64,000 nt of DNA, from contig NZ_QLZA01000004.1 in NCBI RefSeq assembly GCF_009371885.1, positions 1 through 64,000 of the forward strand. The letters run 5' to 3'. The translations under genes were made by a program, and so were the position numbers. The notes under the pieces are model-generated. The model searched no databases, was not told where the DNA came from, and saw only the letters and a program-made list of their open reading frames with translations. Source of the DNA: Bifidobacterium tibiigranuli. Lineage in GTDB: Bacteria > Actinomycetota > Actinomycetes > Actinomycetales > Bifidobacteriaceae. Positions 14,750 to 23,900 of the stretch are shown here, piece after piece. Position 1 is the first letter of the stretch; each line of letters starts with the position of its first letter.

Positions 14750-16309
14750 ATGAACACCCAGACGCTACAGGACATCGATATCGAGAGCATCGACCCGAAC
14801 CCCGCCAACCCGAGGCAGGACATAGGCGACGTGAGCGAACTCGCCGCCAGCATAGCCGAGCAGGGAGTCCAGCAGAACCTCGTCGTCGTGCCGGGCGGCG
14901 ACGGCCGCTACACCGTGGTCATCGGCCACCGGCGGCTCGCCGCCGCCAGACAAGCCGGACTAGCCAGCGTGCCCTGCGCGATACGCGAATGGGACGAGAC
15001 CACGCAGCGCGAAATCATGCTCGTGGAGAACACCCAGCGAAGCGACCTGACCCTTCTTGAGGAAGGCGACGGGTACCAAGGACTGCTCGACCTCGGCGTG
15101 AGCGTCGAGCAGGCCGCCCAGCGCACCGGGCGCAGCGAGAAGACCGTGCGCCGCCGCCTGAGCATCGCGGCCATACCCCAAGCCACGCGAGACAAGACCA
15201 CGGCCCAGCCCACCATCGAGCAATGGCAGGCCATCGCGGAACTCGCCGACCAGAGCGACCTGCAGGAGGCATTGGCAGCGACAGCCGGAACCCGGGACTG
15301 GGACTACACGCTGAGCACCGCCACGGAGCACGCGGCCCGCCGCCGCTGGTACGCGGCAGCCAAGACGCTGCTCGACCAGCAGTCGCGCGAATACACGTTC
15401 GAAGAGCCAAGCGGCGGCTACTACCAGACGCCCGAAGGCTGCACGCAGCTCGCGCTGCTCGCCCCCGGCAAGCCCTTCGAGCAGCAGGAGGCCGAATGGC
15501 TCGAAACGAGAGACGAGGACGCGCCGCCCGTCACGCGAATCGGGATGCGCGCGTGGGACGGCAAGCGCCCCACATGGAGCGAAGGCATCGCCCTGTACGC
15601 GCAATACGACATCACGCAAGTCAAGCAGGAGCGGGCCGAGCGCGAAGCCGCACGGCAGCGCCAGCGCGAACAGGCCGAGGCCGAGCAGGCCCCAGCCAAA
15701 GCGCACGCCGTCACCAGCCTCGCCCTGCGCCGCGCACACATCGCGCACCTGCTCGAACTCAAAAACCTGCCGCGCAACACGAGCAAAGGAATCGCCCTGC
15801 TCGCAGCCACGGCCATCCAAGGACTCATCACCGGCCGCATCGACGCGTGGGGCCGCGACTCGGGCGAAATCCTCCAGACCCTCGAAGACATCGGACTCCA
15901 AGACCCGCGCAACGACGACGAAAACAACACAGACGAGGAGGAGTACGAGGGCACCGGCGCAATCATCGCCCGCACCATAGCCCGCCTCGACCCGCAACGC
16001 CAAACGCTGGCCCTCGCCTACGCCAGCATCGAGACCAGCATCAGCTGGCTCGACTGGCTGCAAGACGACGGCCTCACACAATCCATCACGCCCCTGTACG
16101 CCGCGCTCGAAACACTCGGCTACCAGATCAGCCAGCCCGAGCAAGACGGACTCGACGGCGCATACCTCCCCACACCCGAACCCGACGAAGAGGACGAGGA
16201 AGAACAGCCGGACGAAGAAGAGACAGAGACGGCAACGCAAGAGGAGAACGAGGAAGACGAGACGGAGACCGGGAAGGAGCCGGAGGAGAGCGAGGCCAGC
16301 GAGCAATAA
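14750..16309 (+). CDS. ParB-like protein with acidic tail
   Basis: A 519-residue protein. The N-terminal ParB/Spo0J domain spans about 8-125: SIDPNPANPRQ, VVIGHRRLAAARQAG (GHRR box near residue 58) and MLVENTQRSDLTLLEEG. A helix-turn-helix follows (VEQAAQRTGRSEKTVRRRLS, about 123-143). The rest is helical, and the last 50 residues are almost all acidic. ParB proteins are CTP-dependent DNA clamps that bind centromere sites; this one is longer than usual and lacks a clear dimer domain. Its ParA partner is likely at 7097. RBS AGGAAAGGAATC. Confidence 0.85.
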   Translation: MNTQTLQDIDIESIDPNPANPRQDIGDVSELAASIAEQGVQQNLVVVPGGDGRYTVVIGHRRLAAARQAGLASVPCAIREWDETTQREIMLVENTQRSDLTLLEEGDGYQGLLDLGVSVEQAAQRTGRSEKTVRRRLSIAAIPQATRDKTTAQPTIEQWQAIAELADQSDLQEALAATAGTRDWDYTLSTATEHAARRRWYAAAKTLLDQQSREYTFEEPSGGYYQTPEGCTQLALLAPGKPFEQQEAEWLETRDEDAPPVTRIGMRAWDGKRPTWSEGIALYAQYDITQVKQERAEREAARQRQREQAEAEQAPAKAHAVTSLALRRAHIAHLLELKNLPRNTSKGIALLAATAIQGLITGRIDAWGRDSGEILQTLEDIGLQDPRNDDENNTDEEEYEGTGAIIARTIARLDPQRQTLALAYASIETSISWLDWLQDDGLTQSITPLYAALETLGYQISQPEQDGLDGAYLPTPEPDEEDEEEQPDEEETETATQEENEEDETETGKEPEESEASEQ

Positions 16310-16410
16310 GAGCAAGTCCAAGGGCCGGGAGTCCGCAGCGGGACCCCCGGCCTGCCCTCGCGCCCAGGCCGACCCGTCGACCATCCCGCGAGGGGACGGA
16401 TCTCCGCGCC

Positions 16411-16713
16411 GGCACTTCGCCGGACGACGGGCGAAGGCGGAGCGCCTTGCGGCGCGCGCCCCGGCCGAATAGGGCCGGTGCCGACGGCGGCCGCGGCCGC
16501 CGTCGAGAGGAGCGGGCTTCGCCCGCCGTCCCAGATTTTCTTTTTGGCCGGTCGGCTTCGCCTTGGATCATACCGGCGTCGCGGAACCCGTCAACGCCCA
16601 CGCGCCGGAACAACGCCGCGCGTGTTCTTATGACGGAACCCGCTTTGGCCGGTAACGCTTCGCTTGACCAACCGGCCAAAAAGAAAAAACAGGGAGCACA
16701 AGGAGCGCACATC
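16411..16713 (+). ncRNA. Structured leader, copy A (303 nt)
   Basis: Duplicated at 17765-18067 with the same 303-nt distance to the ATG. It folds into CCGGC/GCCGG, a 22-nt palindrome around GCGGCCGC (about 16483-16504), AGCGGGC/GCCCGCT, then a 20-bp closing stem (16536-16555 with 16668-16687) around GCGG-AAC-CCGTCA (16581-16593 with 16631-16643). The AAGGAG site follows the fold. No convincing gene occupies 16310-16713. Confidence 0.75.
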
Positions 16714-17022
16714 ATGAACGCAGCCACCTCGCCAAATTGCATGGGAACCGCAAACAACGCATACCTTTGGCCGGCCGTGCCGCCCAAGCTGACGGACAGC
16801 CAACTGGAGCAACAAGAGCGCTACTGGGCGAAGAAGTCGCGTCATTATGCACGCTGCCGGCGCTGGCATGAACTGCGTATGCGCTATCTGACGCTGCACC
16901 TCTTCATCGCGAAGGCAAACGCCGCGCTCGGCGGCTGGCCCACGCTCATCGCCGGCATCGCCACGGCATCCGCCGTCGCCGCAGCGCTGCTCAGCATCGC
17001 GACCAGCAAGCACAGCAAGTAA
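16714..17022 (+). CDS. Small membrane protein, unknown
   Basis: A 102-residue protein. The N-terminal half is soluble and aromatic (PPKLTDSQLEQQERYWAKKS, then HYARCRRWHELRMRYLTLH), and one transmembrane helix lies near the C-terminus (about 77-96, LIAGIATASAVAAALLSIA), ending in KHSK. It follows the 303-nt structured leader with AAGGAG 10 nt before ATG. It is 30 bp upstream of the next gene and probably cotranscribed. No family recognised. Confidence 0.6.
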   Translation: MNAATSPNCMGTANNAYLWPAVPPKLTDSQLEQQERYWAKKSRHYARCRRWHELRMRYLTLHLFIAKANAALGGWPTLIAGIATASAVAAALLSIATSKHSK

Positions 17023-17052
17023 CCCCACTCGCAAACCGAAGGAGCACACGAC

Positions 17053-17664
17053 ATGAACGCACCCACCTCGCCTGACATCGCGCAGCCGACCGTAACCAAC
17101 AGCCACAAGGACGGCATACGATACACCGGCGGCAAGTACGACCCGAGCAAGACGGCCAAGCAGCGTGTCGCCGCCATGCGCAAGGACATCAAGACGCTGC
17201 AAAGAAACGGGAGCATCCCCAAGGACTACGCCATCAGCTGCCGCACCCGCGACTACGGAACCGGCGGCAGCGCGTGGAGCGCCGACATCACCATCGCCAT
17301 ACCCACGTCCAGGCTGTACGCCGTGCCGAGCCTCGGCCAGCTCACGCACATCGCCACCACCCCGGCCGAACGCGAAGCCGCCCGCGTGTTCTCCAAGCTC
17401 TGCGCGCGCCACGGCGGCCAAGCCAGCGACCAGCAGCTTCAAGCCGACCTCGACGCCGCGCAGAGCAAGCTGGACGCCAAGGGGTTCGACGAGCTCGACG
17501 ACGACGACATGGACATGCTCGTGCTGGCCCCGGCCGCACGCCGAGCGCTCGAACTGTGCAAGCAGGTGGGCGAGCAGTACATAGCCTACGAACTCGCGCC
17601 CGCACGCGACTACAGCACGCGCGACGGCATCATATGCGCGAGCCTCGAAAGAGCCCTCGACTAG
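17053..17664 (+). CDS. Conserved-looking ICE accessory protein
   Basis: A 203-residue soluble protein. It starts MNAPTSPDIAQPTVTNSHKD, has a basic helical stretch (KTAKQRVAAMRKDIKTLQRN), a beta segment with SCRTRDYGTGGSAWSADITI and a helical C-terminal half with an acidic patch (DELDDDDMDML). The RDYGTGGS-type beta segment is seen in phage or plasmid accessory proteins, but I cannot name the family. GGAGC precedes ATG. It ends 100 bp before the second structured leader. Confidence 0.55.
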   Translation: MNAPTSPDIAQPTVTNSHKDGIRYTGGKYDPSKTAKQRVAAMRKDIKTLQRNGSIPKDYAISCRTRDYGTGGSAWSADITIAIPTSRLYAVPSLGQLTHIATTPAEREAARVFSKLCARHGGQASDQQLQADLDAAQSKLDAKGFDELDDDDMDMLVLAPAARRALELCKQVGEQYIAYELAPARDYSTRDGIICASLERALD

Positions 17665-17764
17665 CCAGCCCCCGCCAGCGGCATCCGGCCCCGCCAGCCG
17701 GACTCCGCCCGGCCGCGCCGATGCCGTTTCTCGCCCGCCCGGGAAACGGGCGGGACTCGAAGCC

Positions 17765-18067
17765 GGCACTTCGCCGGACGGCAGGCGAAGGCGGAGCGCC
17801 ATCCTGGCGCGCGCCCCGGCCGAATAGGGCCGGAGCCGACAGCGGCCGCGGCCGCCGTCGAGAGGAGCGGGCTTCGCCCGCCGTCCCGGATTTTCTTTTT
17901 GGCCGGTCGGCTTCGCCTTGGATCATATCGAAGTCGCGGAACCCGTCAAGCAACACGCGCCGGAACAACACCGCGAGCGTTGCTTGACGGAACCCGCTTT
18001 GTTCGATAACGCTTCGCTTGACCAACCGGCCAAAAAGAAAAAACAGGGAGCACAAGGAGCACACGAC
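17765..18067 (+). ncRNA. Structured leader, copy B (303 nt)
   Basis: Second copy of the 16411-16713 leader. The closing stem is conserved (17891-17910 with 18022-18041), while the inner stem differs and pairs better: GCGG, 3x3 internal loop, then CCGTCAAGCAAC (17936-17954 with 17979-17997). The NotI-like palindrome is slightly imperfect. Conserved fold with a changed stem argues for a functional RNA. Confidence 0.75.
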
Positions 18068-18946
18068 ATGAACACAGCACAGGCAATCAGCGAGAGCGCG
18101 GCCCGACAGGCGAAGCAGGCACGCAGCCTCGCAGGCTACCGGGAAGGCAGCGCCACCAGCGAACACGAGCAGGCCGTGCAGGAGATACGCCAGCTCGCCG
18201 AGCAGCGCAAGCAGGAAGTGGACGAGAGCTACCACGAGCGAATCGACCGGCTGGCCGACCGGTACGCCGCGATCCTCGCCACGCAGACCAACGAGTTTAA
18301 CGAGCGCAGCGCGCGAATCCCCAGCGTGATGCTCACCGGATCCGCGAACTACCCGGCCGAGAAAATGGCCAGGCGAACCGACAGCATGATGCGCCGCTAT
18401 GCGCAGCAGGACGAACAGCTCGAGAGGACGCGCGCCGCGATCCTCGCGTGCGGCAGCAGCATCAGCAGCACGCAGGACAACGCCGAGCAGCTGCTCGCAG
18501 AAAAGCTCGCCCGGCTCGAGGCCAGGCAGACGGAAATGAAGCAGGCCAACAAGAAAGCCCGCGCCAGCAACGAGCCAGCGCCCTACGAGTCCTTCACGCT
18601 GAGCAACAACAACGCGAACATGCGCCGCATACGCCAGCGCATCGAAAGTATCCGACGCCACAAGGCCGCCGGACGCGAGGAGCAGGCCGGCACCATGCCG
18701 GCGGGCGAACCCTTCACGCTCGTGCAGGACGGCGAGGAAGGATACACGTACTTCCAGTTCGACGCCAAGCCCGGCGAAGCAACGCGCGGCACGCTGAAGC
18801 GCCACGGCTTCCACTACTCGCCCCGACTGACCCGCTGGCAGCGCAAGACGACCGGCGGCAGCGCCTGCGCCATCCGCGCCATCCTCGCCCAATGCCAGCA
18901 GACGACAAACCAAAACCAGCCAGAGACACCGAAGGAGCAATCATGA
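18068..18946 (+). CDS. Plasmid/phage-type coiled-coil accessory protein
   Basis: A 292-residue protein. Long coiled coil at about 1-185 (EHEQAVQEIRQLAEQRKQEV, LARLEARQTEMKQANKK) with a RRTDSMMRRYAQQ segment. The C-terminal domain (about 195-292) has YESFTLSNNNANMRRIR, then a TYFQFDAKPG strand and HGFHYSPRLTRWQRK, a pattern common in accessory proteins of plasmids, ICEs and phages (large polyvalent-protein partner-like). Function is unknown. Its start follows the second structured leader, and its stop overlaps the next gene (ATGA). Confidence 0.6.
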   Translation: MNTAQAISESAARQAKQARSLAGYREGSATSEHEQAVQEIRQLAEQRKQEVDESYHERIDRLADRYAAILATQTNEFNERSARIPSVMLTGSANYPAEKMARRTDSMMRRYAQQDEQLERTRAAILACGSSISSTQDNAEQLLAEKLARLEARQTEMKQANKKARASNEPAPYESFTLSNNNANMRRIRQRIESIRRHKAAGREEQAGTMPAGEPFTLVQDGEEGYTYFQFDAKPGEATRGTLKRHGFHYSPRLTRWQRKTTGGSACAIRAILAQCQQTTNQNQPETPKEQS

Positions 18947-19212
18947 ACGAAGGACAGGCAAGCAGCGGGAGCGTCGGGCGGCCGGCCACCATCACGAAGG
19001 AGGACAGCGCACGCGTCGAAGAACTGATCAGCCGGGCGGACTGGGCCGACAACTATGCGGCGGAAGCCGCCGAGGACGCCGACCTCGGAGACGGCGGCTT
19101 CCACAGCGAAGCCGACCGGCTGCGCCGCGAGGCCGATGCCATCGCGCGCAAATACGGGTTCGAGGATCTGGACGCGCTGTGCGACCACCTCGACCAGCAA
19201 GACAGCCAGTAG
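18943..19212 (+). CDS. Small acidic helical protein
   Basis: An 89-residue protein coupled to the upstream gene by ATGA overlap, with GAAGGAG before the ATG. It contains a helical acidic core (EELISRADWADNYAAEAAED) and ends FEDLDALCDHLDQQD. It may act with the coiled-coil protein. No known family. A clear terminator follows 30 bp later, so it ends the transcript that begins at leader B. Confidence 0.6.
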   Translation: MNEGQASSGSVGRPATITKEDSARVEELISRADWADNYAAEAAEDADLGDGGFHSEADRLRREADAIARKYGFEDLDALCDHLDQQDSQ

Positions 19213-19241
19213 CATATAGAAAAACCAACGCCACCCCGACA

Positions 19242-19278
19242 CGGGCCGTTTGCACACGCAGACGGCCCGAATTTTTTT
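19242..19278 (+). terminator. Rho-independent terminator
   Basis: CGGGCCGT (19242-19249), 12-nt loop, ACGGCCCG (19262-19269), then AATTTTTTT. It ends the rightward transcript before the relaxase region. Confidence 0.9.
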
Positions 19279-19734
19279 CCGCGCCACCGCTCTTGCAGCA
19301 CGAGCATGACGGTCACCACAGCACAACGCCACAAGCAAACAATCACAGCAGCAGACGAACCATCACCACAGGAATCAAGTGAGAACGAGAACACAATCAT
19401 GAGCACAGTCAGAGCAGAATTATACGAGAAGCAAGCAGAAACGAAATCAGATTTTTCAGATGATCTAGCAGAGCTTTCATCGAAAACCATGAAAATCGAT
19501 CAATGCACTTCTTGCTCCCAAGGAGCAAAAACGGCCGGAAACGGCGGAATAAAGCCGAAATAAGCCATCTTAAACGGCTTAAGGCCGAAAACGACGCAGT
19601 GCGAAACGGCGGAAGGCTCCAGCCGTCGCAGTCGGGAAACAGTGACGCATGCGCTCCGCGGATCCGCGGAAGGCGATTTAGGTTGAATGGGAACAGCCTC
19701 GAAAGAGGAAAACGAATGTGAAGGAAGTGTGAAC
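19279..19734. other. Non-coding AT-richer region upstream of the relaxase operon, candidate oriT
   Basis: A 456-bp gap with lower GC and no strong gene (a 54-residue frame from 19399 has no ribosome site). It holds TAAGCC/GGCTTA (19561-19581), several GCCGAAA and GGCGGAA words and a perfect 16-bp palindrome TCCGCGGATCCGCGGA (19655-19670). oriT sites of MOBF relaxases lie near the relaxase operon, so this is the best place to look, but I cannot point to the nick. Confidence 0.4.
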
Positions 19735-20448
19735 ATGGGCGGGCAGGCAATGAGCGTATGCCCCGTGTGCGGGAAGGAGTTCCCCGTCGAGTTCAACCGG
19801 AACGGGGAGCTCAAACGCTTCGACTCCGAGGCGTGCCAGAAGAAGTACTACTACGAGCACGAGGGCAGCGCCGCGCGACAGGAGATGAAGGAGGCGCGGG
19901 CGCGGATCGAGGAGATGGAGCGCCGGCTCGAAGCCAGCGAGGCGGCGAACGGGTCATGGCGCGAGCAGTACGACGAGCAGTACCGGCAGCTGCGCATCCT
20001 CCAGCTCGACGTCGCCAAAGCGTGCGAGGACATGCGCCTCATGTTCGACCGGGGCGTGCTCGGCGTGAACACCAGAAGCCCGAACTACCCGATGCTCGCC
20101 GGGCACAGCGGCTTCCTCAAGCTCATCGACAAGTACGAGGACCACCGGCCCGCGCAGGTCATCGCAGAGGAGAAGGCCCTGGACGAACAGGACCAGAAGC
20201 AGCGCCGCGAATGGCGCCAGGCGCAGCTGCGGGGCATCGCTCACGACGAGCAGACAGCCATGAGACACCGGCAGCTCAAGGAGCGCAGCACAATGCTCAA
20301 ACGCTGCCGGCACTGGAAGGCATGGCGGGGCCTCGAGGACGCGCAGCTGTACGAGCGGGAGCAGTACGGCGTCGAGCTGGGCGACGACGACCCCATGATC
20401 AGACCCTATCTCGACATCCTCAGAGACGGCCGGCCGGCCTTCCAATAA
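19735..20448 (+). CDS. Zinc-finger coiled-coil protein, relaxosome candidate
   Basis: A 237-residue protein. The N-terminus is a small zinc finger (CPVCGKEFPVEF, then SEACQKKYYYEH), followed by a coiled coil (about 45-115, RARIEEMERRLEASEAANGS), a short conserved-looking middle (NTRSPNYPMLAGHSGFLKLI) and a helical C-terminal half. The zinc knuckle and coil suggest DNA binding and oligomerisation. It is first in the rightward unit ending with the relaxase, so an auxiliary role at oriT is likely. RBS GAAGGAAGTG. Confidence 0.6.
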   Translation: MGGQAMSVCPVCGKEFPVEFNRNGELKRFDSEACQKKYYYEHEGSAARQEMKEARARIEEMERRLEASEAANGSWREQYDEQYRQLRILQLDVAKACEDMRLMFDRGVLGVNTRSPNYPMLAGHSGFLKLIDKYEDHRPAQVIAEEKALDEQDQKQRREWRQAQLRGIAHDEQTAMRHRQLKERSTMLKRCRHWKAWRGLEDAQLYEREQYGVELGDDDPMIRPYLDILRDGRPAFQ

Positions 20449-20472
20449 GCGTTTCAATAGAAAGGAACCACA

Positions 20473-20961
20473 ATGAAACAGAACAACGAATCCATGGAAG
20501 CCGAGATCGAAAAGCTCCAAAACAAGCTCGCCGAGGCGAAGAGGATGCAACGCATAGCCAGGACGCTCGCCAGCACATTGGAGCACAGGCGGGCGGGCAT
20601 CGCCAGAGCCATCAAGGCCTATGACGACGTGCGGTGCGCAGGCATCGACGAGCTTTCGTGGACGGATTCGCACGCCCGCGACAACGGCCTGGCCACCACC
20701 GCGCAGGCCATCGCCAGCGCCAGAGATGAGGTGATGGGGCCAGCTGCCAAGAGCGGGAAGAAGGAGGACTCAGCGCCGGGCGAGCCAGCGCCGGGCGAAT
20801 CCGGAAGCGTCCCGAACGCCGAGGAGCAGGGCGCGCCGGCGCAGGAAGGCGGCGACGGGAACGGCATCAGCCAGCAGGATCACGCTGCGCTCGACGCAGT
20901 TCAGGCGCAGCCCGCCGATACCAGCGACGGACCACGGGAGGGCGCGCCCTCGTGGCAATGA
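20473..20961 (+). CDS. Small protein upstream of the relaxase
   Basis: A 162-residue protein with an N-terminal coiled coil (EAEIEKLQNKLAEAKRMQRI, about 8-45) and a second helical part to about 90, then a disordered Gly/Glu/Pro-rich tail. Its stop overlaps the relaxase ATG (ATGA), so they are coupled. Small coiled-coil proteins ahead of relaxases (MobC-like or TraJ-like) help oriT recognition; I see no ribbon-helix-helix. GAAAGGAACC precedes ATG. Confidence 0.6.
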   Translation: MKQNNESMEAEIEKLQNKLAEAKRMQRIARTLASTLEHRRAGIARAIKAYDDVRCAGIDELSWTDSHARDNGLATTAQAIASARDEVMGPAAKSGKKEDSAPGEPAPGESGSVPNAEEQGAPAQEGGDGNGISQQDHAALDAVQAQPADTSDGPREGAPSWQ

Positions 20962-23900
20962 GCATCACCAAGCTGATGGCCGGCACCGCCTCCAAGTACT
21001 ACGAGAACACGGTCGACAGCGTGCTCTCGGACCACGGCGGCGGCATGGCCAACTACTACAACGCGCCGGGAACCCCGCCCGGCGTGTGGCTCGGCAGCGG
21101 GCTGAGACGCTACGGCCTCAAGGCCGGAACGCAGGCGTCGAACAAGCAGGTGCACCGCCTCTACGACGGGCTGCGCCAGCCCAACACCGGCAAGAAGCTC
21201 GTGCGCATGAACGACGAGAGCATCAAGGCGGGCAAGGTCGTGGGCGGCTACGACCTGACCTTCCACATGCCCAAAAGCGTCAACATCCTGTGGGCCAGCG
21301 GCGACAAGGACGTGCGCGCCGCCATCACGAAGGCCCACAAGGAGGCCATGGGCGAATCCGTCGCATGGTTCGAGACCCACGTCGCCAGCTCCCGCTCCGG
21401 CAGAGGGAGCGTCGTCCGGCAGCGCGCCAAGGGCGTCGTGGCCGTCGCCTACACGCACTGGGACTCGCGCGACCACGACCCCCACCTGCACGACCACGTC
21501 CTCATCTCCAACCTCGTGGAGCGCGCCGACGGCAAGGCCGGCGCCCTGGACGGCGGCAGCGCGTTCCGCGCCGCCGTCGCGATCAGCGAACGGCACACGA
21601 ACCTGCTCATGGACAAGCTCACCCAGAGCCTGGGCGTGCAATGGCACCGGCGCGAAAGCCTCGACAGCAAGGCCAGCGTGTACGAGATCGACGGTGTCAG
21701 CGACGAGCTCATCGAGGCGTTCTCCAGCCGGCACAACGGCATCGCCGACAAGAAGAAGCAGCTCATCGAGCTCGCGAGGAGCAAGGGCGACACCGTGGAG
21801 AAGGCGCGGCTCGAAGCGCTCGACCGGCAGGCATGGCGCGAGACGAGGAAGGCCAAGCCGAAGCAGCCGCTGAGCCTGAGCCAGCTCATGGACTCCTGGC
21901 AGAGCGCCATGCGCGAGCACGGCATCGACCCCGCGCAGCTCGCCGGCTCATGCGTCGGCGCGAGCTTCAGCGCGATCGACGTGCGCGCCGCGCTGCGCGA
22001 CAGGGACGCGATGCGCCAGCTCTCCGCGCTCCTGGACCAGAGCATTCGAGAGCAGGGCGGACAGCTCCAGAGGAGCGTGACCGGCGCGCTGCACGAGAAC
22101 GTGAAGGCGAACCGCACGCGCATCACCCTGGACAACGTGCGCGCCGAAGCGGCCCGCCTCGTGCGCGGCGTGCGCGTCATCGACGGGCAGGCGGACGAGC
22201 TCATCGACGCGCTGTGCAGCGTCGAGACCGCGCGCCTGGTGCCCCTGACCGCGCAGCGCTACGAGATCAGCGAATCCATGAAGGCGGACGAGCGGATCAC
22301 CGGATGGAACGGGCGCGCGGTCACCGACGACCAGGAGGGATTCGTGTTCGCCACGCGCGAGCTGCTGGACGCCGAGCAGGCGTTCATCCAGCGCGCCGAC
22401 GCCACGTACGAGCCCGCCCGCCAGCTCGACCGGCAGGCGGTCGCCGACGCGGTCGAGGCCGCATCGGCAGCAGCCGCGCACCCGCTGGCCAAGGACCAGA
22501 GCGCCGCCGCGACGAGGCTGCTGCTCGACGGGCGCATGATCGTGGCGCTCAACGGGGCGGCGGGAACCGGCAAAACCACCACCCTGCGCGCCGTCGTGCG
22601 CAGCGCCGGCCGGCTGCAGGGCGAAGGCCTCGTGCTCGGCCTGGCCCCCACCGCCGCCGGCGCGGGCGAACTGAAGAAGAGCCTGGGCATCCAGACCGAG
22701 ACCGTCGCCAAGATCCTCTACGAGGCGCGCACCGGCAGCCTGCAGACGCGCCTGGCCCGGGCGAACGAGCGGCTGGGCGCAGCGCGGACCCCCGCCGCCC
22801 GGCGCGCCGCCCGCGAGCAGGTCGCCGCTCTCAGCGCCCAGTCGGCCGCGCTGCGCATACCCCGGAACGGGATCGTGATCGTGGACGAGGCCGGCATGGC
22901 CGACACCATGAGCGTCGAGCTCCTGTCCCGCCTGTGCGCCGAGAACGGCGCGAAGATCATCATGGTGGGCGACAGCATGCAATTGTCCTCGCCCGGCGAG
23001 GGCAGCGGCGCGTTCAGCTGGCTCGTCGACCACGGCAGAGCCCAGGAGCTCACCACCGTGTTCCGCTTCCGCGACCCCGGGGAGGCCGTGCGCGCCGAGC
23101 ACCTGCGCCGAGGAATCAAGGACAAGAAGAAGGAGACGTACACCGCCCTGGACGAGTACGAGCAGGCCGGAGCCATCCACGCCGTGCGCGAGGCCGACGC
23201 CGAGCGCGCCGTCGTGGAGCGCATGGTCGCGGACCTGAGCCGCGGCGTCGACTCGATCCTCGTCACCGCCACCAACCAGGACATGGCAGACCTCAACGAC
23301 GCGATCAGCGGCAGGCTGCAGGATCTCGGGCTGGTCGATTCGAAGCGTCGCGTCACGCTGTCCGACAAGAGCAGCGCCGGGCGCGGCGACGCGGTGTGCA
23401 CGCGAACCAACAACCGCGGCCTGCGCACGCCGGACGGGACCATCGTGCGCAACAGCGACATCTGGACCGTCGAACGAGTCAACGACGACGGCTCCCTGGA
23501 CGTGCACCGGCGAGGCGACCGCTCCGCCACGCTGACGCTGCCGGCAGCCTACGTGCAGTCCAGCACGGAGGGCGGGTACGCGATGACCGCGCAGCGCTCA
23601 CAGGGCAGGACCGTGGAGCGCTCATACACGTACCTGAGCGCGGAGGCCGACTCGTTCAGCCGCTCCATGCTCTACGTGGGCATGACCAGAGGACGCCAGA
23701 GCAACGAATGCTACGTCGCGGTCAAAGACCCCGAAGACATGAGGACCGAGGGCATGGACTCCTACGAGATAGCGTTCTGGCAGCAGCGCAAGCGCCCCGG
23801 ACTCGAACAGGACGGGCGCAGGGAATGGAAGGGCCAGGGCCCCGCCCCCGACAAGGAGCGCTGGTACACGGCCGGCGACCTGCTGCCCGAGGACATCGAG

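Noticed and set aside
13018..18067. Retron or reverse-transcriptase-linked msr/msd explanation for the structured leaders
   Set aside because: No reverse transcriptase gene exists in the window, and each fold directly precedes a gene with a normal start.
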